The notes: generated by a model not told the origin, from the sequence alone. A stretch of 9,857 bases of DNA from Rickettsiales bacterium (GCA_947455365.1 CANGNU010000023.1:1-9857); one strand, 5' to 3'; numbered from the stretch's first letter, positions 1 through 7,677 are shown. A program made the numbers and translations.

Positions 1-1
1 A

Positions 2-3000
2 AATAAAAATAAAGCAGTCATAGAAGCAAAAGAGGAGAAGGCAAAAGCGGAAGGCAAATTTACGACAAGAGATGATTTAATTAAAGCCGAAGCCACAAAG
101 ATTCAGGCTTTTTTAAGGGGATGGAAAGCGCGCAGAGATAATCTTGCTATCATCGCTCCAAAACTTTCAGAGACTCCAAAACATTTAGATCTAAAAGACC
201 CCATCACTTCTCTGAAAGTTGGCATACGCCTGCTAGATCAAGATGGCGCTGCTGATTTTCCAGAGGTGTCAATAGAGCTCGAAAATCCTAATTCTGAGCC
301 AGAAACTCCAGCACCACTCTCCCAAACAGTCGCTGCGCCACAAATATTAGACGAAGACCAGAAGAAAATAGATGCTTTTAAAGAGAAAATAAAAAAAAGA
401 AAACAAAAAGATGCCTCAAGCATTATTCAAAGAGCCTTTAGAAAAGCATTGCGAGAAAGAGGCGCAGTTATAAAGGAGAGGAGTGATGAAGGAGAGAATC
501 TTGGCTCTCCAGCATTTGACAAAAGAGGGTGGGTGCTTGGAATTGGTGCTGATGGCAAGCCCTTCAAAAACTCTGAAGAATATGCTAAAAGCGAGTTGGC
601 AAGATATATTAAGGAAAAAGGTTTAAACGAGGCAGATCAGAAAGAAATTACGACAGAAATTGCTAAAAGAAAAAATTTCGCAATTCGTGTAGAAGATTCG
701 TTGGCTGGTCTTACGGGCGTTGATACAGATGGTTTTAAAAAACTTAAAGAATACATTAAAACTTTAATTATAGCTAAAGATTCTTCTTCAGAAATAACAA
801 CTAAGGAAACTTCCACTTCAGAAAATCTCACAGGGAAAGATGCGGATAATTTTAAAAAGTGGAAAGAAACCCAAGCCGCAAAAGATTTTTTAGCATGGCA
901 AACAGATCCATCTCCTGTCAATGAAGCTGTTAGAGTATACGAAAGAAACATTGCTCTTGGTCACAACGAATGGTTGGTGCGACCAGATAAGCCATTGCCA
1001 AAAGATTCAAAACCAGAGCCAATAAAGCCATCTTCAACAAAAAAACTAGTCGAAGAAGCTCTCGAAGATTTAAAAAAAGCGCAAGAAGAAGCGGTCAAAG
1101 ATGAAAAAGGCGGCTGGCCGCGCTATCTTGATGAAATACATTTAAGGCAAAAAGTTGGCGACGAAGACTTTGATAAATATTATGTTCCCGGAATTAACGG
1201 CAATGTTGGGGCGGGTTTTAAGCCAAACCCACAATCAATTGTTCAAGAAGGTCAATGTTTCGAATATGATTTTCACGGCGTTCCAGTGGCAATTTATGTT
1301 GGCACCAAAAATGAACCCCCTGAAATTGCATTTCAGCGCGACTTAGACCGCGCTCGTTTGCAGCATGCGCAAAACAAAGGCACTGACAAAGCTTTAATAG
1401 ATGGTGAAGAGCGCGTTTCTTTTGTGAAATTGCGCAACTATGACGATCAAGGCAACAATGTAAGTCAGCCAAAATATGTTATGATAATTGCCACCGCAAG
1501 TGGCGTTACGGCATCTTTTTGTGACGAAGAAATTAATAAGAAGCTTAAAGGAACCAAGTTAACTATTGGTTCTTATGGTTTAGAGAATCAGAAAACTGAT
1601 GGCCAAGGTCTTGATGAGCAGGAATATGAGCGGCGCATGGAACAAGAGCTGAAAAAGCTTAGAGCAGAGTCAGAAAATAACAAAGAATTTAATACTGAGG
1701 AAGAAAAAAATGATTTTGAGAAAAAATTAATTTCTCAAGCCGAAGAAGCAATGCGCAAGACGGTTCGTCAAGAAATGCAAGATGGCATTCGCCAAGATCG
1801 CGCGAAGGTTAGCCACAAATCAAGGTCTGCCAAGCTTGACTCGCAAGATTTATTCGACCTTGGCTTTGGCAGAACAACTCGCGCAAAATATGCGGCAAAC
1901 CTTGGCAATGTTGGTGCGCCAGACCATACTTATAAAGGGGTAAATATTACTGAAGGGCCGGGCAGCATTTCGACAAAAGTTGTGGTTACTGTTTCTGGTA
2001 CAAAAAATAATATTCTGGCTTATGTTGGCGGCACTCATGAGTTATACATTGGAATACAGGTTTCACCAGCGCCAAAAGGTGGGCCATTAAATTATTATGA
2101 AAATGGTGTACTAAAGACTATTCCTCACGCTCCTGCTGGCACAATCGTAATGGATATTGGCACTATGCGCTTTCGCAATCCAAATGTGCCGGGTGGTTAT
2201 GAATTTTTGTCAGTTAATGGAAGTGGTAAAAATTCCATTCAAAAGCGCTTCCCACAACAATATGAAGCATATCGAAAACTGCACAAGCATCACTCAATTG
2301 AAGTAATTACTGAAATTGAAGGCGCCACTCGCTTCGCTTCAGTGAAAATGGGCGACAAAATTAAATCTAAAGCGCTGCCACCAATAATTTCTGTTGGCAT
2401 GGATAAAGTGGAGCTTAAATTTACCAGAATTGTTCCTGAAGTTGTTGATATTGCAAAATGGAACCGTGACTTCGATCCATGGTCGGCGCATAAGAGCTTG
2501 AAAATAAACACTGAGGCAAATGCCCTCGGAATGTCTCACCCTGAACATCCTAGCCAATTTCTTGATTGCCCAGATTTAGCGGCGTTATTTCCGCAAAAAA
2601 AATGGGGCCTTACCAAGAGAACGCGCGACAATACCAGAACTTTTGTTGGTCAAGATAAAATAGGTTGGGTTGGAGATGCTCATCTTAATGAAAGTGAAGA
2701 AAAATACAACGCTCGCATCGAAAGAATTAAAAATGCAGGCAAAGAACTTGTAATGCGAGCTTTTGTTATGGATCACGACGGCTTTATTGACGGTGTTTTT
2801 CATAAAAAAAATGCAGTAGTTACAGAAAAAAATCCTTATCAAAAAATACCGAAAAAAGGCGGGGGTTTTGAATATAAGAGGCTTTCTGAAGAAGTGGTAA
2901 AAGCGCAATATGGTGAAGAATTTTGGGAAGAATTTTCTAAAGTGAGGGTGGAAGCAAAGGTAACAGATGGGCTTGTCGAGAAGCAAGAAAAATTGCGTGC

Positions 3001-4732
3001 GGCAATTTGGAATGGAAAAGAAGATGCAGTTCAGGAAGTTGAAGTTCTTCTTCAAGAGTTTGTGGGCAGAAAAAAAGAAATAGAAGCGCGACTGAAGAAT
3101 GAACCTAACCTTACGCATGCCGAAAAAGCGAAGATGCATGCAAAAATGAATTTTGACATTAACGCAACAGAGCTTGACGGCAGAACCGCGCTGCACTTAG
3201 CGGCGCAAAAAGGCTACACAGAAATTGTGAAGAAATTGCTTGCTGCTGGGGCCGACCCTCTTGCGCGAAATTTAGATGGCAAAACTGCCGCAGAAGTTGC
3301 GATGAAAAATGGCTATAAAAAAGCTGCGGAAGGCAAAAATCCAACTTTTGTAGATGTTTTACTTGCTGCAGAAAAAGCGAAAAAAGAGCAATTAAAACGC
3401 GAGCCAAGTGAAGAGATGAAAATGTTGCAAGATAGATTGATAGGAAGAAAAGCAGAGGTGGCGCAGAAAGAAGAGCTAATCAAAAATTTAGTTGAGACTC
3501 TTGAAGCGCTTAGTAAAGAAGTTAACACGCCATCAGCTATTCCTGATGAAGCTGCAATAACAAAAGAGCAAGCTCAAGCAAAGGAAAATGCGAAAAAAGA
3601 TGCTCGCCAACGGCTGGATACTACCTATAAAGCTTATTCTTTAACCAAACAAGAATTAGACGAAGCAAAAAAATCGGTACAAGCAATTGAACAGCAATTA
3701 AATCCTCTTGTTGCTAAAGTTAAAAAGGCAGCCAGCAAGCCAAAAGAAGACAAAAGCGAAAAAAACTATACTACTTATTCTCAGCAAATATCGCAAGATG
3801 GTGAGCCAATTGTTGAGGTTTTATGGCGCGTGGCCGAAGTCGATTGCAAAATGCCCGTATATATCAACGGCAAAGAAACTTGGGTGGATGTAAAAGCGGG
3901 CGACATGAGAATGGATAAAGATTCCGTGCGCTATTGTTATAACGAGCATGGCGAAACTAGAATGGTTTCAGCTAATGCCAAAAACCCTCCAAATGAAGTA
4001 AACTTAAAAGAAGATGCGGTCACGGCTAAAAGGCAATGGAAAAATGCAATTACAGCTTATAAGAGCTTTGTGGAGAATGACGCGAAGAAAAAGGAAGATG
4101 AGCACAATATTGAGCGCCATGAAGTTGTCGTTGACATTTGCATTGGTGGAAAGCTCACTTACACATACCAAGTTGTAAAACATGATTGTGAAGTTGAATT
4201 TTTACGCAATGGCGACAAGGTAACACAAAAATTTAAGGCTGGAGATGTGGTGTTTGATGAAAATAGTTTTAGAAGAGTAGATGATGTGGATGGAATGACA
4301 GTTCAGCCAATTCGTGAGAAAAACGCGTTATGGAAACTTACTGATATTACTGCAGCTCAAGTTGGCCCTTTTAGGATGCAATGGGAAGAAAATGTTAAAA
4401 AATATGATCAATTGATGACGAATGATGCTGCAGTTTCGTTTAAAGCGGCAGATGGTGTTACAGATGTTTCTTTGAAAAAGGCTGATATAGAAAATGAAGC
4501 TAAAAAGCAGTATCAAAAAGCGGAAGTGGTGGTTGACAAAACCCCTTCAGCGAAAAATGTTGCCGATCCAATTGCTATGCAAATGACAGCAATTGGTCTT
4601 GAAGTTAAGGGTAAGAAGGGATCTGACAAGGAAGATCAGGCAGTGGGGAAAGTGATAGATTCTCATGTGGCGAAGTTGGAACAGCAGAGGAAAGTCGGGG
4701 CAAGCAAAGCTGGTGTGTCCTTAGTTGCCTAG
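2..4732 (+). CDS. Giant modular protein with IQ motifs, ankyrin repeats and C-terminal tandem repeats (5' partial); candidate host-directed effector
   Basis: The frame is open from the first complete codon to the TAG at 4730-4732, so at least 1576 residues are encoded and the true start lies outside the window. A GTG at 266 could be mistaken for the start, but the 88 codons before it encode a textbook IQ motif. Numbering from position 2, the order is: IQ motif 34-44, second IQ-like motif 142-151, paired LTG repeats 237-289, a long unrecognised region to about 990, ankyrin block 997-1125, Lys/Glu-rich coiled coil about 1128-1243, and two ~94-residue repeats at 1268-1361 and 1382-1476. I see no transmembrane segment and no enzyme motif I can name. 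The visible part is rich in Lys, Glu and Ala. Ankyrin and IQ modules mediate protein binding, and IQ motifs bind calmodulin in eukaryotes. A secreted effector is the best guess. A large cytoplasmic scaffold is the alternative. The gene converges on uvrB with a 14-bp gap. Confidence 0.9.
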   Translation, partial: NKNKAVIEAKEEKAKAEGKFTTRDDLIKAEATKIQAFLRGWKARRDNLAIIAPKLSETPKHLDLKDPITSLKVGIRLLDQDGAADFPEVSIELENPNSEPETPAPLSQTVAAPQILDEDQKKIDAFKEKIKKRKQKDASSIIQRAFRKALRERGAVIKERSDEGENLGSPAFDKRGWVLGIGADGKPFKNSEEYAKSELARYIKEKGLNEADQKEITTEIAKRKNFAIRVEDSLAGLTGVDTDGFKKLKEYIKTLIIAKDSSSEITTKETSTSENLTGKDADNFKKWKETQAAKDFLAWQTDPSPVNEAVRVYERNIALGHNEWLVRPDKPLPKDSKPEPIKPSSTKKLVEEALEDLKKAQEEAVKDEKGGWPRYLDEIHLRQKVGDEDFDKYYVPGINGNVGAGFKPNPQSIVQEGQCFEYDFHGVPVAIYVGTKNEPPEIAFQRDLDRARLQHAQNKGTDKALIDGEERVSFVKLRNYDDQGNNVSQPKYVMIIATASGVTASFCDEEINKKLKGTKLTIGSYGLENQKTDGQGLDEQEYERRMEQELKKLRAESENNKEFNTEEEKNDFEKKLISQAEEAMRKTVRQEMQDGIRQDRAKVSHKSRSAKLDSQDLFDLGFGRTTRAKYAANLGNVGAPDHTYKGVNITEGPGSISTKVVVTVSGTKNNILAYVGGTHELYIGIQVSPAPKGGPLNYYENGVLKTIPHAPAGTIVMDIGTMRFRNPNVPGGYEFLSVNGSGKNSIQKRFPQQYEAYRKLHKHHSIEVITEIEGATRFASVKMGDKIKSKALPPIISVGMDKVELKFTRIVPEVVDIAKWNRDFDPWSAHKSLKINTEANALGMSHPEHPSQFLDCPDLAALFPQKKWGLTKRTRDNTRTFVGQDKIGWVGDAHLNESEEKYNARIERIKNAGKELVMRAFVMDHDGFIDGVFHKKNAVVTEKNPYQKIPKKGGGFEYKRLSEEVVKAQYGEEFWEEFSKVRVEAKVTDGLVEKQEKLRAAIWNGKEDAVQEVEVLLQEFVGRKKEIEARLKNEPNLTHAEKAKMHAKMNFDINATELDGRTALHLAAQKGYTEIVKKLLAAGADPLARNLDGKTAAEVAMKNGYKKAAEGKNPTFVDVLLAAEKAKKEQLKREPSEEMKMLQDRLIGRKAEVAQKEELIKNLVETLEALSKEVNTPSAIPDEAAITKEQAQAKENAKKDARQRLDTTYKAYSLTKQELDEAKKSVQAIEQQLNPLVAKVKKAASKPKEDKSEKNYTTYSQQISQDGEPIVEVLWRVAEVDCKMPVYINGKETWVDVKAGDMRMDKDSVRYCYNEHGETRMVSANAKNPPNEVNLKEDAVTAKRQWKNAITAYKSFVENDAKKKEDEHNIERHEVVVDICIGGKLTYTYQVVKHDCEVEFLRNGDKVTQKFKAGDVVFDENSFRRVDDVDGMTVQPIREKNALWKLTDITAAQVGPFRMQWEENVKKYDQLMTNDAAVSFKAADGVTDVSLKKADIENEAKKQYQKAEVVVDKTPSAKNVADPIAMQMTAIGLEVKGKKGSDKEDQAVGKVIDSHVAKLEQQRKVGASKAGVSLVA
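101..133 (+). other. IQ motif 1 (calmodulin-binding type) in the giant protein
   Basis: Residues 34-44 read IQAFLRGWKAR, which matches every fixed position of the consensus IQxxxRGxxxR. The segment sits in a Lys/Glu-rich stretch likely to form a long helix, as IQ motifs do. In eukaryotes such motifs bind calmodulin or myosin light chains. Bacteria have no true calmodulin, so a functional motif would point to a host partner. The match is direct, but binding is inferred. Confidence 0.75.
425..454 (+). other. IQ-like motif 2 in the giant protein
   Basis: Residues 142-151 read IQRAFRKALR. The Ile-Gln pair and the Arg at consensus position 6 are kept. Gly at position 7 is replaced by Lys, and the last Arg is one place early with a further Arg two places later. 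This is a weaker match than the first motif, from which it lies 108 residues. Two such motifs in one protein make chance less likely, and the missing 5' part may hold more. Confidence 0.5.
710..868 (+). repeat. Two short repeats LTG.D.D.FKK.KE in the giant protein
   Basis: Positions 710-751 encode LTGVDTDGFKKLKE and positions 827-868 encode LTGKDADNFKKWKE, so 10 of 14 residues are identical. The period is 117 bases (39 residues). The DNA has diverged at several third positions, so this is an old duplication kept at protein level. The residues between the copies are rich in Ser, Thr and Glu and look like a linker. I do not recognise the family. Confidence 0.6.
2990..3376 (+). other. Ankyrin-repeat block in the giant protein
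   Basis: One unit is a clear ankyrin repeat. Residues 1057-1090 carry DGRTALHLAAQKGYTEIV, then KKLLAAGADP, as in the canonical DG.TALH.AA..G...IV..LL..GAD pattern. It is followed by a degenerate unit (DGKTAAEVAMKNG, ending in VDVLLAAEK). It is preceded from residue 997 by LRAAIWNGKEDAVQEVEVLL, shortened here to its first helix features, which resembles an N-terminal capping repeat. Ankyrin repeats bind other proteins. Two to three repeats is a short array and probably a single interaction module. Confidence 0.85.
3803..4429 (+). repeat. Tandem ~94-residue repeats of unknown family at the C-terminus of the giant protein
   Basis: Copy 1 spans 3803-4084 (residues 1268-1361) and copy 2 spans 4145-4429 (1382-1476), with a period of 114-115 residues. 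Both hold the same ordered landmarks: Asp-Cys (1281-1282 and 1395-1396), Asn-Gly, KAGD exactly eight residues after the Gly (1298-1301 and 1412-1415), then Asp, Ser-x-Arg, Gly-x-Thr, Lys-Asn, Gln-Trp, Tyr and a closing Asn-Asp-Ala. The first half looks like short beta strands with turns (NG, AGD) and the second half like a helix. I do not recognise the family. Confidence 0.7.
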
Positions 4733-4746
4733 CTTCTGTATTGTTT

Positions 4747-6759
4747 CTACAGCCGCAACTTAAGCGTCTCTAGCTCTTTCACCTTATCACGAGTTTTTGC
4801 CGCTTTTTCAAAATCTAAATTTGCGGCAAAATCCATCATTTCTTTTTTCAGTGCGGCAATTTTTTGGTCAAGCGGCGCATGGCTGCCAGCGCGGGCCGCG
4901 GCAATTATCTCAACAATTTCTACGCTAGCCGATTCTTTTAAAGTGGCCGATTTTTTGGTGTATAAATTTGCCAAAGCCGAGCCCAACGCTTTGTTGGTGC
5001 TTTGTGGCGTAATGCCGTGCTTGGTGTTGTATGCAATTTGAATGGCGCGGCGGCGGTTGGTCTCGCCTAAAGCTTTGGTGATAGATTTTGTTTCTTTGTC
5101 AGCATATAAAATAACCCGTCCGTCCTTGTTGCGCGCGGCGCGGCCAATGGTTTGAATAAGTGAAGTTTCGTTGCGTAAAAATCCTTCTTTGTCGGCATCA
5201 AGAATTGCAACCAGCGCGCATTCAGGAATATCAAGGCCTTCACGCAGCAGGTTAACGCCAACAAGGCAGTCATAAACCCCTTGGCGCAGTTGTTGGATAA
5301 TCTCGATGCGGTCAAGAGTATCAACATCTGAGTGCATGTAGACCACATTAATTCCAACATCATTTAAGTAGTCGGTTAAATCTTCCGCCATCTTCTTGGT
5401 AAGCGTGGTAGCAAGGGTGCGGAAGCCTTGGTCTTTGGTAAATTTCACCTCTTTTATTAAGTCATCAATTTGCGTTTTGGCGGGGCGAATTTCGCATGGC
5501 GGGTCGATGAGACCAGTTGGCCGTATGATTTGCTCGATCATCTCGCCCTCACATTTGGCGCTTTCATATTTTCCCGGAGTGGCTGAAACATAGATGGTTT
5601 GTGGCTTGAAGGCCTCCCACTCACTAAATTTTAGCGGGCGATTATCAAGGGCCGAGGGCAGGCGGAAGCCGTGGTCTGTAAGCGTGGTCTTGCGGGCAAA
5701 ATCTCCCTTATACATGCCATCAATTTGTGGAACAGCCACATGGCTTTCATCAACAAACAAAAGGGCGTCTTTGGGTAAATATTCAAACAAGGTCGGCGGA
5801 GCCGCGCCAGCTGGCCTTCCCGTAAGGTAGCGCGAATAATTTTCAATGCCTTTGCAGCTGCCAGTGGTCAACATCATTTCCATGTCATAGGTTACGCGCT
5901 GTTGCAGGCGTTGCATTTCGACAATTTTATTTTGCGCTTCAAGATTATCGAGGCGAATTTTTAAATCATTGCGAATTTGCGTGAGGGCATGGTGCAGGCT
6001 GTCTTGCGGCGTTACATAATGGGTGCTGGGGTAAAGTGCAACATCATTTAATTTGGCGTAAATTTCGCCGGTGAGCGGGTCAAATTCGGCAATTTCGTCA
6101 AGTTCATCGCCAAAAAAATTAAGTCGCCACGCGCGGTCTTCTAAATGCGAAGGAAAAACATCAACCGTGTCGCCCCTTACGCGGAAGGCGTTTCGCGCAA
6201 AGGCAATGTCGTTGCGTTTATATTGCAAATCAACCAATTGCAGCAAAAATTTTTGCCGATTCAAATGCTCGCCAACCTTCAGCCGCATAACCATTTTTGA
6301 ATAAAATTCGGGCGAACCAATACCGTAAATGCAAGAAACTGAAGCAACAATTATGGTGTCGCGGCGCTCGAAAAGCGCGCGGGTAGCGGCGTGGCGTAAT
6401 CGGTCAATTTGTTCATTGATGGCGCTGTCTTTTTCAATATAGGTGTCGGTCTTAGGAATGTAAGCTTCGGGCTGGTAATAGTCGTAAAACGAAACGAAAT
6501 ATCCCACTTCATTATCCGGAAAAAATTCCTTCATCTCGCCGTAAAGTTGCGCCGCCAAAATTTTGTTGTGAGCCATGATGAGAGTAGGGCGCTGCGTAGT
6601 CTCAATAATATTGGCCATGGTGAAAGTTTTGCCCGAACCAGTAATTCCTAGCAAAGTTTGCTCTTTTTTATTTTCTGCAAGGCCGCGAAGCAGCGCGGCA
6701 ATTGCTTGCGGCTGGTCTCCTGCTGGTTTAAATTTTGAGTGAATTTTGAATTTTGGCAT
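4747..6759 (-). CDS. uvrB: UvrABC excinuclease subunit B
   Basis: UvrB is the damage-verifying helicase-like subunit of nucleotide excision repair. It is loaded by UvrA, opens the DNA at the lesion and recruits the nuclease UvrC. From the ATG at 6759 the protein is 670 residues, normal for the family. It shows [11 protein letters not shown] near the N-terminus, Walker A GITGSGKT (38-45), the beta-hairpin [11 protein letters not shown] (92-102), DESH motif II (337-340), [11 protein letters not shown] (503-513), QTIGRAARN motif VI (536-544) and the C-terminal UVR helix hairpin that contacts UvrC (about 629-664). All key residues are present. A TTG at 6783 would add eight residues (MFFLNVDK). 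I prefer the ATG because [12 protein letters not shown] aligns with the usual N-terminus. No good Shine-Dalgarno sequence or LexA box is visible upstream. Confidence 0.98.
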   Translation of the reverse strand: MPKFKIHSKFKPAGDQPQAIAALLRGLAENKKEQTLLGITGSGKTFTMANIIETTQRPTLIMAHNKILAAQLYGEMKEFFPDNEVGYFVSFYDYYQPEAYIPKTDTYIEKDSAINEQIDRLRHAATRALFERRDTIIVASVSCIYGIGSPEFYSKMVMRLKVGEHLNRQKFLLQLVDLQYKRNDIAFARNAFRVRGDTVDVFPSHLEDRAWRLNFFGDELDEIAEFDPLTGEIYAKLNDVALYPSTHYVTPQDSLHHALTQIRNDLKIRLDNLEAQNKIVEMQRLQQRVTYDMEMMLTTGSCKGIENYSRYLTGRPAGAAPPTLFEYLPKDALLFVDESHVAVPQIDGMYKGDFARKTTLTDHGFRLPSALDNRPLKFSEWEAFKPQTIYVSATPGKYESAKCEGEMIEQIIRPTGLIDPPCEIRPAKTQIDDLIKEVKFTKDQGFRTLATTLTKKMAEDLTDYLNDVGINVVYMHSDVDTLDRIEIIQQLRQGVYDCLVGVNLLREGLDIPECALVAILDADKEGFLRNETSLIQTIGRAARNKDGRVILYADKETKSITKALGETNRRRAIQIAYNTKHGITPQSTNKALGSALANLYTKKSATLKESASVEIVEIIAAARAGSHAPLDQKIAALKKEMMDFAANLDFEKAAKTRDKVKELETLKLRL

Positions 6760-6887
6760 TTTATCAACATTTAAAAAGAACAATTTTTAGATGTTTTTGT
6801 AAGGTGAAGCAAGAAGAAAGATTGTTTTTAGAAATTGCGTTTGCTACAAAGTGGATTGTAGAATTTTTTAAACTAAAAAAAATAAAA

Positions 6888-6989
6888 ATGGATCATATTC
6901 AAGACGAAATTTCTTCAGAAGAGAAAGAAAATTTATTTCTAGCCGCATGTAAGTATATTGATAAATTCGGCGAATTCTTTCTAAAATAA
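6888..6989 (+). pseudogene. 5' part of an unrecognised gene, separated from its 3' part by a -1 frameshift
   Basis: From the ATG at 6888 this frame encodes MDHIQDEISSEEKENLFLAA and continues through CKYIDKFGEFFLK to a TAA at 6987-6989. The frame is open further upstream to a TTG at 6753, inside the start of uvrB. That part includes RLFLEIAFATKWIVEFF, which resembles NLFLAACKYIDKFGEFF, so the real start could be earlier, for example the GTG at 6804. The protein reads straight on in the frame one base back: one extra A in the run at 6983-6986 would give FFLKINPHTVDGKVARACKAY and then the 7052-7663 gene. The segment AACKYIDKFGE resembles RACKAYINFKGLE in the other frame, which supports a common origin. 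A sequencing error, a decayed gene or programmed slippage would all fit. Confidence 0.45.
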
Positions 6990-7051
6990 ACCCACACACA
7001 GTTGATGGAAAAGTTGCTCGAGCCTGCAAAGCATATATTAATTTTAAAGGT

Positions 7052-7663
7052 TTGGAGAATGATCAATTTACAAATTTAATAACAACACTAAATGGGGTGA
7101 GGTTTGACAACGAATATTTACCTGGGGTTTGTGAGGAATTTTTAAGAAGTAGGGCGGAAGAAGGAGAAGATAGAATAAGTTTTGAAAAACTTGTAACTCT
7201 AATTGAAAATCTTGAAAATGATAGGCATAAATATTTTGTAGCAGTTGCTTATGCCGCTTATGAAATTGACCGTGATTGCGAACCGACGCGCCAGCCATAT
7301 TCTAATGAAATAACCATTGAACAACTTACCGAGTCTATACTTCCTTTGTTAGAAGAAGGTTATCGAGAGACAATTTGTCAAGTATGTATAGATATATGCT
7401 GCGGCGGGCGAGAGAATAAGTTTAGTGATGAAGATATTAAAACACTGAATAGATATATTCCTAACGCAGCGAGTGAGGAGGAGGATCTTTCGGAAGAAAG
7501 TGACGGTCCCGATACAGAGAATGATGATCTTTCGGAAGAGGGAGGTTTTGTTCCAAGAAGGCGTCGCCTTGGTTCGGAGGAGGGGGAAAGCCCCAATCCA
7601 ACCCCATCTAGCCCAAAAGGGCGCTCACCATCGCCTTCTTCAGAGCAGAAAAAAGGGCTTTAG
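7052..7663 (+). CDS. Unrecognised helical protein with acidic Ser/Pro-rich tail (probably the 3' part of a frameshifted gene)
   Basis: I do not recognise this 203-residue protein. Residues 1-130 look wholly helical and contain related segments: ISFEKLVTLIENLENDRH (from 42) and ITIEQLTESILPLLEEGY (from 87), each followed by a second helix. This resembles a degenerate helical-hairpin repeat. Residues 131-203 are low-complexity: an acidic stretch with two DLSEE motifs, a basic PRRRRLG patch, then Ser/Pro-rich sequence ending SEQKKGL. Several Cys cluster at 109-117 (CQVCIDICC region). The only start codon in frame is a TTG at 7052 with AAAGG one base before it, too close for a normal ribosome site. 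The frame is open back to 6965 with sensible protein sequence (KINPHTVDGKVARACKAYIN), so 7052 is probably not the natural start. The stop lies 14 bp from the hscA stop, convergent. Confidence 0.6.
   Translation: MENDQFTNLITTLNGVRFDNEYLPGVCEEFLRSRAEEGEDRISFEKLVTLIENLENDRHKYFVAVAYAAYEIDRDCEPTRQPYSNEITIEQLTESILPLLEEGYRETICQVCIDICCGGRENKFSDEDIKTLNRYIPNAASEEEDLSEESDGPDTENDDLSEEGGFVPRRRRLGSEEGESPNPTPSSPKGRSPSPSSEQKKGL
7484..7539 (+). repeat. 14-bp exact direct repeat encoding the DLSEE motif
   Basis: GATCTTTCGGAAGA occurs at 7484-7497 and again at 7526-7539, exactly 42 bases (14 codons) apart and in the same frame. Each copy encodes Asp-Leu-Ser-Glu-Glu in the acidic tail of the unrecognised protein. 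The exact DNA match suggests recent in-frame duplication in a low-complexity region. Confidence 0.7.
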
Positions 7664-7677
7664 AGTAATAGTAAAAA

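Noticed and set aside
266..268. GTG as the start codon of the giant gene
   Set aside because: The frame is open for 88 more codons to the window edge and that part encodes a perfect IQ motif with the same composition. There is also no clear ribosome-binding site before the GTG.
2585..3196. 203-codon open frame on the minus strand
   Set aside because: It is antisense to the giant gene, is dominated by Phe, Ile and Cys from reverse-complemented Lys/Glu codons, and has no recognisable protein features.
4736..4752. CTGTA-N7-TACAG inverted repeat between the giant gene and uvrB as a bidirectional terminator
   Set aside because: The stem is only five base pairs with little GC and has no T run on either side.
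6765..6781. GTTC-N9-GTTG on the minus strand just upstream of uvrB as an alphaproteobacterial SOS (LexA) box
   Set aside because: The known box is GTTC-N7-GTTC. The spacing and the last base are wrong here.
6784..6812. TTGCTT / TAAAAA with 17-bp spacing on the minus strand as a uvrB promoter
   Set aside because: The match to the -35 and -10 consensus is only partial and similar matches arise easily in this AT-rich sequence. It also overlaps the possible upstream part of the split gene.
7558..7570. AAGGC-GTC-GCCTT hairpin
   Set aside because: It is a short stem inside the coding tail of the unrecognised gene, with no T run and no sign of function.
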